This document shows positions 48,801 through 60,673 of a stretch of DNA of 64,000 nucleotides, in pieces; position 1 is the stretch's first letter, and every line of letters begins with the position of its first letter. The notes under the pieces are model-generated. The model was not told where the DNA came from, did not search any database, and saw only the letters and a list, made by a program, of their open reading frames with translations. The stretch covers positions 13,278,134-13,342,133 of the forward strand of contig CM055618.1 in the NCBI GenBank assembly GCA_029379385.1, written 5' to 3'. The stretch is from Quillaja saponaria (lineage: Eukaryota > Streptophyta > Magnoliopsida > Fabales > Quillajaceae). Both the position numbers and the translations under genes were made by a program.

Positions 48801-50537
48801 ACCTAAGAAGGGATTCTCCAGCGGAAACATCGTTTTGTGGATCTGTTGATGGGTTTTCACCTTTCTGATCTTGACCATCCAGACTCAGTTCCCCTTTACC
48901 GGACACAAAGTTTTTAGCTCCTTCCGTGTCTCCACTTTCGTTATTGGGGCTTTGATCTATGCCATTCTTATTCATCACTGCAGCAACTTTAAATGGAGTG
49001 ATGATTTCTGTATCTTGCTTACAAGCTGACAAGCATGCCAAGATATGAACTTGTTCACCTAGATTAGAAATGTAAATTTGGTCTAGCTTAGAAAATAAAA
49101 ATCTCCTAAAGGGAAATATCCAATGCTCTCCAAAAGTTAAAATATTGTATGTATCGATAATGAAAGAAACTATTACCAGGAAAAACAAAGGAGCGGTCCA
49201 GAGTGCGCAATGAATGTACATCTGGTGCATTATTCCAGTTCTCAGGCACTTCCTCTAAAATTACAAATAATGCAGTGCAAGAATTAGACTAAATATACAG
49301 AGAGTACAACTTCAGATTTAGAATAATAAATAATTCACAGGTACACAAAACTATATTTTGGATAGAACTAGGTATGAAGTTAAGTCAGGCTACCTTAACT
49401 TCATCTCTAAATGAATGTTATCCATAAAACTATGTCATTGTTAGTGTTTCACTTATTTCTGTTTCCTACATTTGAGATAAATAAAAAATATTTAACTTCC
49501 TTACTTCTAGAATAAAGGAAGGATTGGAATAAAAGGGAAGGGATTATTGGCATAAAAATATGCAGTAACTGCACTCTGCAGGAATTACGGGTTAGAAACT
49601 TTACAGCCACACCGCCCAGGTACCAACCTACCAATGTTTTTAAGCTCTTCCACTTGCAACCCTCTTCAATCACACAACGGAATTTAGTATATATTTATCT
49701 GAAAACGCCACAGCTAACAATGCAAAGGAGAATAAACTTCCATTTCGTAACCTCTCATACAAGCAGAAATACACACTGTGCTATTTGTAAAGAGCTACAG
49801 AGAACAAACATTCATCTGCAACGATCTTTTGACTTTCTAGAGATTCAAAGTTTTTCTAGAGCTCTGATAAGCCGTTACGTTCTGACTGCAGGATGAGATA
49901 ATGCTTTCCATTCATCCTGCACAGACGAATAACGAACCCTCGCCTTGGTTTTGACCAGGTGAAGACATGTGAATGTTAAAACAAGAACTAAAACACGTCA
50001 TAAGACATTATTATGAAGTAAACCATATCCTCTTAGTAAGAAGATAGAGTACATATAATACAAAATTCAAGGACCCTGTTTATTCATGATTCCAAATTAA
50101 GAAGTAGTGTAATTTCTGGTCATATCTCAAACTACAACAAAACCATGAACTACTGGGTCAATAATATATGTTTGCATCCATATATGCATGCAAAACATGT
50201 GCAAGTGGTAACATGCTATACAAGTTGCAGGTAGGTGATGACATACTGTAAGGAATGGCAATCCATCCTTCTTCTTCAGAAACATCTGAGTGCTTAGCTA
50301 CAACTGATGAGTCATTTTTCGAGTTTGTACCAGCCTTGCCGCCATTTTCATCCTCCAGCTGCATCAGTCTCTCCGTCACAATCTTCAACCTTTGAATACT
50401 GTGGATATGGATCTTCAGCTATAAGGCCTTCCAAAGCTTGCTCCAGAATTAGAAGTATAACTTGTGTCTGCAAGAGATTCATGAACAGATGGTGGTTCCG
50501 AAGATACATGTGTAGAAGATCGCAACAAAAAATTCAT
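42875..50537 (-). CDS. TRIPP-like TRAPPII-associated protein, four apparent frameshifts
   Basis: Homologue of the plant-specific protein I recall as TRIPP (Arabidopsis At3g17900 type), a partner of the TRAPPII tethering complex in trans-Golgi traffic. Ten coding exons: 50247-50537, 49177-49254, 48502-49058, 46204-46836, 45906-46061, 44264-44478, 44023-44156, 43548-43904, 43367-43470, 42875-42945. Signatures include MNFLLRS at the start, VSEEEGWIAIPYKE, EQVHILACLSA, LLKWLLPLDNTLPPPARPLSP, GLEGIYIPGRRWRRKLEIIQP, QPRISRDIMISVASEMSGQ and IKLELLPLTDGIITLDTLQ. Exons sum to 2596 bases. Conserved sequence jumps frame at about 50445, 50350, 45955 and 43587, each by one extra base. Removing four bases gives 2592 (863 residues), the expected size. 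Either assembly errors or a heavily broken gene; the otherwise perfect conservation favours errors. Confidence 0.85.
48437..48467. repeat. Poly-C tract just inside TRIPP-like intron 3
   Basis: About 23 Cs, a G, and six Cs ending in CCGG. On the transcript this is a G run starting about 34 bases after the exon 3 donor (48501). It could fold as a G-quadruplex near the splice site. The length is uncertain. Confidence 0.85.
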
Positions 50538-51771
50538 TGTGCCACCAAACAATGTCTGCAAACTTAAATAGGAGCTCTTGTAAGAATAAGTTAGATAGAT
50601 TGATGCTGTGAAATGACAAGCAAGCAGCTCATGTAAAGCAGTGATCCAAGAGGTTTGGGTTATTTATAAATGTAAAGAGAGAAACCAGACAGGACAAGGT
50701 CTTTTATTAAAGAAAACTCCAAGAGAATCTTTAAACAGACAGCCATGGAACTTCTTTATGGCTATCAATCTATAACACAGGTCCCCTCACTTATGGCTAT
50801 CCACATTTTTTTTTCCTTTTTTTGGATAGAGAAAATGTTGAAGAAAAAAAAAAATTGGATTCTTTTCATTCCTTTAGTAATCCTTTCTGGTACTGGAATC
50901 AAATGCCCCAAACAAATGGCTCTAGAATCTTAATTCGACATCATGACTAAAAGAAACTTCTCACAACTTAAAAGCCAATCTGCAGTGTCTATCAACCGAA
51001 AAATCCAAAATTGTTGAACACCACCAGAACAGCACCGCAACAACATTAAGCTAATGCATTGGACAATACACTTCAGTGAGAGTGGAAAAATAAAAGAGAT
51101 ATCAAATCACAAAAGGGGACATGCCTTGTTTATAAAGAAAGGTGCTCAACTCAATTAAACCAAATGCCAATGAAGATTAACTCTGCTTTACATTTAATTT
51201 TCTAAAATTAAAAAAAGAAAGTCTCTAAAACCTTTAAGTTCTCCCAGGTGCCCCTTAATACACCAAATTTTACTTGAATTAAACACTAATAAACATTAAA
51301 AATGGTGCATTCACCTTACACCCATAATTAAGCAACCGAAAAAAAAAATTAATAAAATTGGATAGATGAAGAAATATGTCAGACCACCAATACCAACTCC
51401 AGGAACCTAAAAATGTAAGAATAATTATAATTCAATCTTAAAGTCTGTGAATTTTATAAACTCTTAAATGGAAGAAACTAAGAAATGCCAGTAATTGTGA
51501 TCTATGTGCGGAAATACAATCTTGAATTTGAAACTTACCTGGTTTAAGGATCAGGCATGAGAGATTTTTTGTCGGAGAGAAAGGAAGAGAGGTAGAGACC
51601 GCTGAGGACTAAGGGAGATCCACAGTTGCCGCTACGAGTAGAAAAGGAAAGGCTTCGCCGGGACGGGACCTTTGTCACTGTTCTCTTTCGATCTGATTCT
51701 GACCCGTCGCGAATACAACACACGGATTCGGAAGCTCCGTGAAACCCGACGAAAGAAGAAAGGCCCAACAA
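50538..51771 (-). other. 5' UTR exons, leader intron and promoter of the TRIPP-like gene
   Basis: The start codon at 50537 is preceded by an acceptor (TTTGCAG) ending at 50556. The matching donor, CCAG then GTAAGT, is at 51539, so a leader intron of about 980 bases splits the 5' UTR. The first exon probably spans 51539 to about 51740. TGGGC/GCCCA motifs near 51758 and 51810 fit a housekeeping promoter. The short reading frame in this exon is not conserved. Confidence 0.6.
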
Positions 51772-54700
51772 GTTTAAGGCAAAAACAAAATGAAACTCTA
51801 GAAGCCCATACAGCCTAGTGTTATTTTTTTACCAAATTTTGAGACCACCTTTACCTATTCTCAATTACCATGTGAAATTTGGAATTGTAAAATCAATTTC
51901 AATTCTACTAAAATAGAAAGAGGTTATAATTACAATATATAATTTTGGATTATATAAAAAATTATAACCGGAAATATGTTTCAAATATTTGACGGTGGCT
52001 GTTATTGTCTCCAGGTAACTTCTTATAGTGGTTGTTATTGTCTCTGGTAGTTTTTGACAGTAATTGTAGTACTATTAGGCAAGCTTGATGATGATTGTTG
52101 GTGTTCTAGTGGATCCTAATGGTGGTTGTTGTCATTTCTAATAGGTTCTGACAATGATTATCATTATCTTTAGTTGCTTAATAGTGATTGCCTATAGTTG
52201 TCAACGGTTGATATCGTATTCGACGGGTCCGACAATGACAGTGGTGGTGGTGACAATGATGATAGTGGCAGGCAATGGTGGTGTCATCATAAGTAGGTGG
52301 CTTGTTAAAATAACACATACTTAAAAATTATAAATTTTAACGTTTACCTATAAGAATTGGATATGATGTTTTGTTGTTGTTTCTCAATATCCAGAAATTG
52401 AGTTGAAAATTCCTAATTTTAATTTTTAAAATGTGCACCAAACACGAACTTTAGAATCGAACAATCCAATTCCCAATCACAATTCTATTCCACTGCATCC
52501 AAATGCACCCTTAGTGTTTTACAATTGAAATGAAGTATAAGCCTTGTTTTACTATTCAAATAAATAAATAAAATTAATTAACTTTCTTTATTCGAATCTC
52601 CATTGGGATGTCGTGAGAAGTAAAATGTTTACAAATTTCTAGTCTTGTTGAATGTCATACCTTGATCCAAATCAGAGAGATAATAAAAATTTGTATAAAT
52701 TAGCTCAAAATGCTAAATAAAACTACAAAAATTCTATCATATTTTCAAAAGAATAATTATTAAATTAATATATATATATGTGTGTGTGTGAACCTAGCTT
52801 TTTGTAGGAGAATATATCCAATCATATTTTTTTCTCTTTTCATGGTTTCATCCAACTTTCATGTTCAAAGAAGAAAAAAAAAGTACAAAAAATGAATAAT
52901 TTACTTTCATACATACTTATACTTCTCAAAATATCTTTTATAGGAAAAATATCATTCCTTTATACTTATCTGATTTTTTGAATTTCTTATTAGGAAAAAT
53001 TGAATGTATCCAAAAAAGGTAATAAAAGTTTATCAAATACAAAATTATGGTCAAATAAGTAAAAAGAGACAAATTTTGGTTAATAAAATTAAAATAAGGA
53101 GAAAAATAATAAATGTTAAGACCTGTTCGAAAGCAACACATATAGAGCATAATTTATTGGTATCTAAAAATATGAAATAACTTTTTGTTTTTCTCAAGAC
53201 TAAAGTATACGGCCGAAATCCTTCACCTATTGCAAACATCACTAATTACAAATTTATTTTGTTTAAGAATTATATGATAATTTCCAAGATTTGATAAGTG
53301 CACCAACAAATTTTACTTTAAGAATTGTGCAATAAAGTTTTGATACGAATGATAAGTTATTGATACATGCACTCATCTCAAATATAAGTCTCATAAAAGT
53401 CAACTTGTTTTTTCTTTGTTATATCAATGGAAAGGTAGGTAAAGTATTTTATATATTCCTGAAAAGTAACATTGTTCCTATATTATTATTATTATCTTAT
53501 ATCTAGAAAAATTTTCACTGCAAAGCCCAAGTCAAAGATTCATCTGAGAGTGGTCACGATCATGTATGAGAATGTAAATTTATCTCAAATAAAAATCGTG
53601 AAGGGAAGTCAAAGTCTTATCTTATTTTGAGAGAGTTTTTTTTTAGTACTCCTCGAAAATTATTTTAATTATCTAAACTAATTAGATAGTTACATTATTT
53701 TTAAATGACATACCAAGAGTAGATCATTTTAAAATCAACTCACCATCATAGTCAAATTTCAAACTTTGAATATTGAAATGTCTCGTGATTCCAAAAAACC
53801 AGTTCACATTTTCCATCAGCACAACATATTTGAAACAGGAATCATTATTTATATATTTTTATAAGTAGAATGAGATTTATTAACTAATGTTCTGATAGAA
53901 CATCTATTAAAGATTAGATATATTAATATTTAATATTCGATAATGATATTTTCTTATCCAAATAATAAAATATTATTTTAATATTATTTGTTATAAAATC
54001 TCTTACAACTTGGTGACTCAGCAATGGACAGGTGAAATTAGGTATGCAAACTTTATATACATTTTAAATTTATTATATTTAAGGATAGACAAGAATTCAA
54101 TATTGTTAAATGGTATTTACTAGTTTGGGCTATAACACAAAATATAGAAAACATTTTTGGAAACATAGCCACACGTCAGCATACTTGTTTGGATTTGAAT
54201 AATATTAAATCCTTGAAAGATTTGAGGTTATCTTCTTCTTCAGAGACACACGCAGAGCACCAGTCACAAAATAAGAATGATGACGCGGATTCAGATAACG
54301 GATAAGGTGGGTGTCAATTTTGTGTTTGTTTTTTATTGTCAATTTTATGATGTCATGGGCAACAATCAAAAATCATCTTGGACCTTTCAAATTTTCATAG
54401 GGTAAGTAGTGGCTGCTTGTTTCAGACTTGAAGGGGCAAATGCCTATGGAAAAGCCCAGATAAACATTGAGATTTTTTCATTTTATTTTATTTTTTAACA
54501 CGTAGGAAGTTTATTAGTTTATAATGAAATATAATTCTAATATTTTTCATGAATTTTTCACATACAACACTAAGAAAATTAATTAATTGAGAGTTAATCG
54601 AACAAATAATGATATAGAATAATATTCTTTTGAGATTCAAATGCACTGAAAGAAATAGTTGCATGATTAGTCAACTTGAAGAAATGTAATTTATTTTAGA

Positions 54701-55430
54701 AACTACACAATTGGAAACCAACTAGTTTTAATTATTATTCATAATTTTTATGTAAGTTTTATCCAATCTAAAATATTATTTTTTTATAACACAATTTGAC
54801 AATTGAAATGATGTTGAAAGATATTATCCATTAAACCATTACTCTGAAATATAAGGTAGTCAAGTAATAGAAAATTACACTAAGTTTATTGTGGTGGGCC
54901 AATCGGATTGGTTGAGTTAGACTTTTTATTTATTGAATTGTATTATAAAATTATTTAATATCTATTTTTAATAAATAAGAAGGTTTAAAAATAAAATCCT
55001 ATAAATTATATAATTGTTAAACTAAAAATAAATATATATTTGAATAAAAAATTAAAATTATATATTCTAACATAAATAAATCAAAGTTTAATAATATATA
55101 TTTAATATGAATATAAATTCAAACTAAATATAATAATATTAAAAATCAATCTAAATATAAATTTAGTTAAGTTATACACTAATTTTATGTTTTTGTTTTT
55201 TTGGATAATAAATTTTATGTTAATATATTCTAAATGAATTTCATATTTAAAATATTAATAAATAAATCTTTTCGAGTTAAAAATAATTTTATTCAAATAA
55301 TTTATATGACCCGAACCAAAAAGTCACAGCTTAAAACTCGAATTTAATTGGTTCGGCTAAGTCGGCCGAATACCCTTACCAGTGATAAACACTTCCAAGG
55401 AAAAAATATGTAAAAAATATCTCTAGCTAT
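51772..55430. other. Intergenic region between TRIPP-like and TWIN LOV genes
   Basis: No gene seen. 51820-52530 looks like an old transposon remnant. 52530-55430 is AT-rich spacer with a TA/TG microsatellite at about 52768-52790. Confidence 0.6.
51820..52530. mobile_element. Possible non-autonomous DNA transposon remnant with minisatellite core
   Basis: The centre (52000-52270) is a decayed array of GGTGGTTGTTATTGTCT-like units, GT-rich and unlike its surroundings. The right edge, on the minus strand, begins AAGGGTGCATTTGGATGCAG followed by palindromic GGAATAGAATTGTGATTGG-like sequence, which is typical of plant MITE/hAT ends. No matching left inverted repeat or target duplication was confirmed, so this is tentative. 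Confidence 0.35.
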
Positions 55431-55998
55431 TTATAGTATCTCTGCGGGCTGGCAACTCTGGTAGTCGACTAGTCGTCTCCTGCTTCGTCGAGTTCGTTCT
55501 TTTCTGCGTATATATTTCCTCTCATTATTACCCATTTTACTTCTTCACACTTTTCATTGAGAAATTTATCTGGTTCTTCAAGGACGATTTGTGTTGAAGT
55601 TTTCTCCCCATTACAACAATTTTGCCGAAGATGTTTTTCAATTTTCATCAGCAAGTGGAGTAGCCCCAGGGTTGTTGTTGACAAATCACTATAGCTCAAT
55701 CTTCCAACGGATTTAGTTCTAGCACAAAATACTTATGCTTTATTACACTCTTTCTTCCTACTGAGCTATATATCAGGAAAATTGTGATTAAATAACAGTT
55801 CGTCATTTTCGAGCTGTTCTGTCGGTGGACGCTTTCTGTGGGTATTTTGAAATTTAACGTGCTCTGCTCATTTTTGCTCTAATCTAATTGGATACCCATA
55901 TTTGGTTTTTGGCTGAAACTGCAAGCTAAACATCAACGTGCCACATGGGATTGGGACTAATCCACAGACAGAGGAAAGCGGAGATTTTGAAGAAGAAA
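55431..55998 (+). promoter_or_regulatory. Promoter and 5' leader of the TWIN LOV gene
   Basis: CTATTTATAG at about 55427-55436 could act as a TATA box, giving a long leader of roughly 530 bases. An upstream ATG at 55945 is in frame with the gene and could add 18 residues. It is less likely than 55999, because the family starts at MESQL. Confidence 0.4.
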
Positions 55999-58900
55999 AT
56001 GGAATCCCAATTGAGTTTAATAGAGCAATCTTTTAATACCTGTTATTCGTTATACGTTCGTGAAGCTCTTGAAGAATTGCCTGACAATTTTACAATTACT
56101 GACCCTTATATACCTGGCCACCCAATTGTATTTGCCAGCCGTGGGTTCTTGAAAATGTCAGGATATTCGATAGAGGAGGTAATTGGTAAGAATGGAAGGA
56201 TTTTTCAAGGACCTGGGACTTGTAGAAGGTCGGTAATGGCAATTCGAGAGGCAATACGGGAAGAGAGAACAATTCAGATTAATTTGTTGAATTATCGTAA
56301 AGATGGGAAACCCTTTTGGATGTTGTTTCATATGTTCCCTGTTTTTAGCAAGGATGATGGAAGAGTAATTCACTTCGTGGGAGTTCAGGTACCTATATCG
56401 AGGAAACCGAGGCTGTCTGGAGGTGGGTTTAGAAGAAAGGGGGTTACATTCTGTGAAGATGTGCCCGAAATGCACGATTTTCTGCTGGGCTCTTGTCGCA
56501 AGGAAGTATGCTCGGATTCCTTATTAGAATTAAGCCGTGCTCTGGTTCTGGATTCAGTGTTGCATTCTGATAGTAAAGGTTTGTTTCTCAGTTCCCATTT
56601 TATTTCAAGTCAAATAGAAGCCATTGAATTGAAAAAGTTGGTTCTTTACCTCGGTCATTCAAAATTAATTGTTTCATGGATCATATTGTGCGCTCGTCCT
56701 AGTATTAACTATTAAAGCCACACTGGTTTGCAGCTGCAACATAACTGCGGCTTGTCTGGTTTGGTGTATTCCTAGTTTAAATCACCCGCTCTCCCAACAG
56801 AAAGACCTGCTTTAGTTAGTGATTGCGGTTTTTCTGTTGTTTTGTTGACTGAGTCTCACTGACTCCATCATTTTGCAGAATCAGAGGTTATAGAGCCATG
56901 TGAGGCAAGTGATCTTGAGAAGAGAAGAGCTACGACTGCCACTAACAGCATCTTTTCTGTGCTAACCCACTATAGCGAGTCAACTGGCAGATCAGTGTGT
57001 AGAAAGAGATACCGCATACCTCAAGCGGGGCTTCTTTGTTCATCCTTAAATATTTCTCTTGGTAGAATCGAAAAAAGCTTTGTACTGTGAGTTGTTTGAA
57101 AATCTTGAATTTATACTCCCCCTAGGTTCAATGCTTCATGCAGATTCCTGATGCCTCTATTTCTTGTCTGCTGCATATTGTGTTCTTGCAGAACAAATCC
57201 GTACTTGAGCAACATGCCTATTGTATATGCCAGTGATGCCTTTTTGAAAATGACAGGTGCTAAAACCTTCGCTCTATAAGAAATGATATTTATTAATCTT
57301 ATGATAATCATGACAAGTATCCTGGGGTTGTATGGAAGGATCTAGATCATTCATAATGTAGACATTGTGAAAACTCTATACAATGTACTTACTTTTCTTG
57401 TATATTTATCCAGGTTATGCAAGAGATGATGTGCTGGGGCGCAACTGTAGATTTTTGAGTGGGGTGGATACGGACACCTCCACTTTATATCAGGTGAATT
57501 TTGTTTCCTGGTTTAATTTTAAAACTTTTGTTATGCAAATTTCGTAACTTGAACTAATTGAATGATGAATTTTCTGCAATATTGAATTCTTTTTAATTGT
57601 TTCATTAGATTGTCTGCTTTTTGCTTACAGATAAGGGAAAGCATTCAATCTGAACAAGCATGCACAGTGCATATCTTGAATTACAGGTTAATACTTCTCT
57701 ATACTTCCGGTATGCTTCACAAGTATTGCTATTTACTTGTTAGTTGTAAAGAGTTTGTTTGCTTTTCAGGAAGGACAAGAGCTCATTTTGGAATCTTCTT
57801 CACACGTCACCTGTTCGTAATGCTTCTGGAAAGGTACTATTACATATGAGATTCACTAATCTCAACTGGATGTTTTTGTCTTGTTTCCAGTGTTTTTTAC
57901 TATAAGAGGTGTCATCTATATGATAATGCCTTTGGCCTTTTTGAAATATTTGATGGGAAAAACATTTGATGTAAGCATACATCAGTCAGCTTTGTATTAG
58001 GTGCCTTTGAGGTACATATGTTACACTTGCAGTTCTTGTTAGATGTTATTTCCTGAAATTGGTTTGGTGGTTCTTTGAGAACTTTTTTTTTTTCTTCAAA
58101 ATAATACTTGAAGGTTCTCATATACTTTACATACTGCAAGTGAATTGCATACCAAATGCTTCACCTAAGGTGTAAAATTAGGCTTGATTCCTTATTTTAT
58201 TTACTGTTTGTTTATGGCAGTACATACAAGGTTATTTGCTAGAGTGTCTGTTTTTCTTTTGTCCAGTTTATAACCAAAGATTGCAGCGCATTTCATTTTT
58301 CATTTTTCATATAGCTTTCTGCTTCATTAGAAAACTATGGTTACAGGTCTTAAGAATGTACCCTTAGTGTCTTGTATGCATATATATTTTCAGTAGTATA
58401 TTCATTTAGTTCTTAAGGCCTTCACATGAATTGCTGTGTTTATTCTGTATTAACAAAATTGATATATTGTGCCTGTTGGGAAGTTGCTATGATTTAGCAA
58501 ATGTTAAATACTAAAATTGATGATCTTGGAAGAAAGTATCTTACTTGAGACCTACAAATTGAGATTTGTGATCGTGGTAAAATTCTTGTTGCTAACTTAA
58601 TCTTAAGGAGTGGACCAGGATTAATATTTACCAATATGTTATTTTTTTCTTCCATTAATTATGGTGGATTGTGTTGATTGAATCTTGTCAGTATAGGGGA
58701 ATACAGAAAAGAAAAAATGAACAAAATTAGATGAATCTTAAGGAGTGGACCAGGATTAATATTTACCAATATGTTATTTTTCTTTTATGGTGGATTATGT
58801 GATTGAATCTTGTTATGTTTTCTTGAAATATAATTCCTAGCAAGCTCCTTCGTTCTTCTTTCTGTCTTTCCATTTATCCAGCTGCCTGCCTGGCTATCTG

Positions 58901-60128
58901 CTATATCCCGTGTCTTTTTATTTGGTGGTTATGGAGAGACATGCAGCATGCTCATACCTACTCAGTAAGAGATCTCATCTCATCCCTCAGTGGTTGTATA
59001 AAACGCTCAAGACCAGTCCAAACTTCTCCAAACTTCTCATTTTCTCTTCCCATGTTCTCTATTAACGTGAGAGTGATGGTGGAGCCTCCATGAATGATTG
59101 CAGACAGGTGTCGAGTCGTTTTTTGTTTTAACATCTTTAGTAATCGTTATTCGTTATTTGTTTTAACTGCTTTAGTAATCTTTCTCATCAAGCTTCTTGG
59201 TAGTTAACTCTTATGCACTCTATTTTAATTGCTGAAAATAGTGACTTTGATTGGTTGAATATATTGTTGCTATTTGCACTTATGTTAACAAAAACATGTT
59301 GCTAAAATTAATTTCTCTCTTTACCCCTAAAGTAATTATTGGTCCATGTACAAGTGTCCAGGGAAGAGATGGTTTAAGCAATTATGTTTCTAGGCATATC
59401 AATGGCAGTGTACTGCAATCTGGAAATCATCGATGACCATACTTCTAGCCAAAAAATACATTGACAGTTGTACAAACTTCATCCTAGCATTATAGCATCA
59501 CTCAGACCGAGCACACTGCTTGTACTGGTTGTTACTATTTTTAATCTTTGTTGTGATACCTACTTTTTTATGATTTCCCCTAAATTCATGATGGAATGCT
59601 TAACTTCAAAACATGAATGGTAAGGAAGCAGTAGTCTAAGTATTACTTGTTGATATGGCCACCAGATGCCCCTTGATGACTCTCTATGTGTTCTAGAGTG
59701 ATTACAGCCTGGTTGGCTGCTATTCTAGCTGCTAAATCTATTTCTCTCTGGAGTGATACAGCCAAACAAGATATAGAAGGTAGAAGTAGATAATCTCACA
59801 CGGGGTAACTCTATCTCTTTTTAGAAGAGGTCTGCCTATGTTGGACCATCAGTTATTAGGTCATAGTTAAGCTTAAAGCTGTTCTGACTCATTTTGTGCA
59901 TTATTTAAGCTCTACCATTGCTTATTTCAGATTACCAAAAACTATGGGTCTCTGACTGTGTTTCCATTTGTACAGATAGCATACTTTGTGGAAGTTCATA
60001 CAGAAGAAGGCTGTAAGAGCCAGGAGAGACACAGATTAAGCCCTGAGATGAGGCAGCTTAGTGTTGTTAGTGCAGTCAAGGTTGTAGTAAGGAGTTCATC
60101 ATTGGTTAGCAGTCCTTCAAGGTCATAG
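55999..60128 (+). CDS. TLP1: TWIN LOV protein 1 (PAS/LOV protein), blue-light sensor
   Basis: Flavin-binding photoreceptor-like protein with two LOV/PAS domains and no output kinase. Seven exons: 55999-56578, 56879-57086, 57192-57256, 57414-57493, 57631-57686, 57770-57833, 59976-60128. They total 1206 bases (401 residues), in frame. The start MESQLSLIEQSF matches family proteins. The first domain (about residues 25-145) has GHPIVFASRGFLKMSGY and GKNGRIFQGPGT, with Gly where a photoactive LOV domain has Cys. The second (about 250-360) has MPIVYASDAFLKMTGY and LGRNCRFLSGV, with the cysteine kept. Only the second domain should form the flavin-cysteine adduct, as is known for this family. Intron 6 is long (2.1 kb) and contains a direct repeat. 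Confidence 0.92.
58599..58813. repeat. Direct repeat of about 80-90 bp in TWIN LOV intron 6
   Basis: 58599-58688 and 58734-58813 share AATCTTAAGGAGTGGACCAG and GATTAATATTTACCAATATG as nearly identical blocks, then TATGGTGGATT and GATTGAATCTTGT. A deletion of about ten bases in the second copy explains the length difference. The near identity means a recent duplication or an assembly artefact. Confidence 0.85.
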
Positions 60129-60673
60129 GATACACTTTTGGATTCTTTGTTACTTATAAGTGGTATTTCAAATGTCTCTCAGGCTCCATAAATATGTAAG
60201 CTGCCATGTAACATAGAGTTATTGAGGAGATCAAAAGGTGAAAGAAAATGAAAATGTTACACAGGCAGATCTTTGTTAAATCTTTATCCATAAATATAGA
60301 AACATCGTTGTGTATTTGAATCCAACAAGTAAATCATATTGGGTCTTCACTCTTCAGTGCCATCAATCCGGACTTTTACAGAAGCTCAAACCAAGTGAAA
60401 GTGTGAGACAGATTAGCTCGAGTTTACAATACCAAGGATTTCCCAAATAGTTAAGTTAAATGCTTGTAATACCTCAATAATCAAACAACAATGGCATCAC
60501 TTAGAAAAAGCCAAGCTTACAATCTTCCATCTATATCTCCAAGGTAAAAAACTGGGAACCCAAAAAATGTCAGCAAAATCATATGCACAGGCCTTATGTG
60601 CATGTCTACAGTCTAAAGTACCTACTATGTTCCTCAGGCTATAAAATTGTAGCCTGTGATGTGAACCATCGAT
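60129..60673. other. Converging 3' UTRs of TWIN LOV and GLOX genes
   Basis: No gene seen. The stop codons of two convergent genes are only 545 bases apart, so their 3' UTRs probably adjoin or overlap. Confidence 0.6.

Noticed and set aside
55469..55699. 76-residue acidic frame on the minus strand upstream of TWIN LOV
   Set aside because: No family resemblance. It overlaps the probable leader of the plus-strand gene and looks like chance.
55945..55998. Upstream in-frame ATG as the TWIN LOV start
   Set aside because: It would add an 18-residue basic extension. Family proteins begin at MESQL, which matches 55999.
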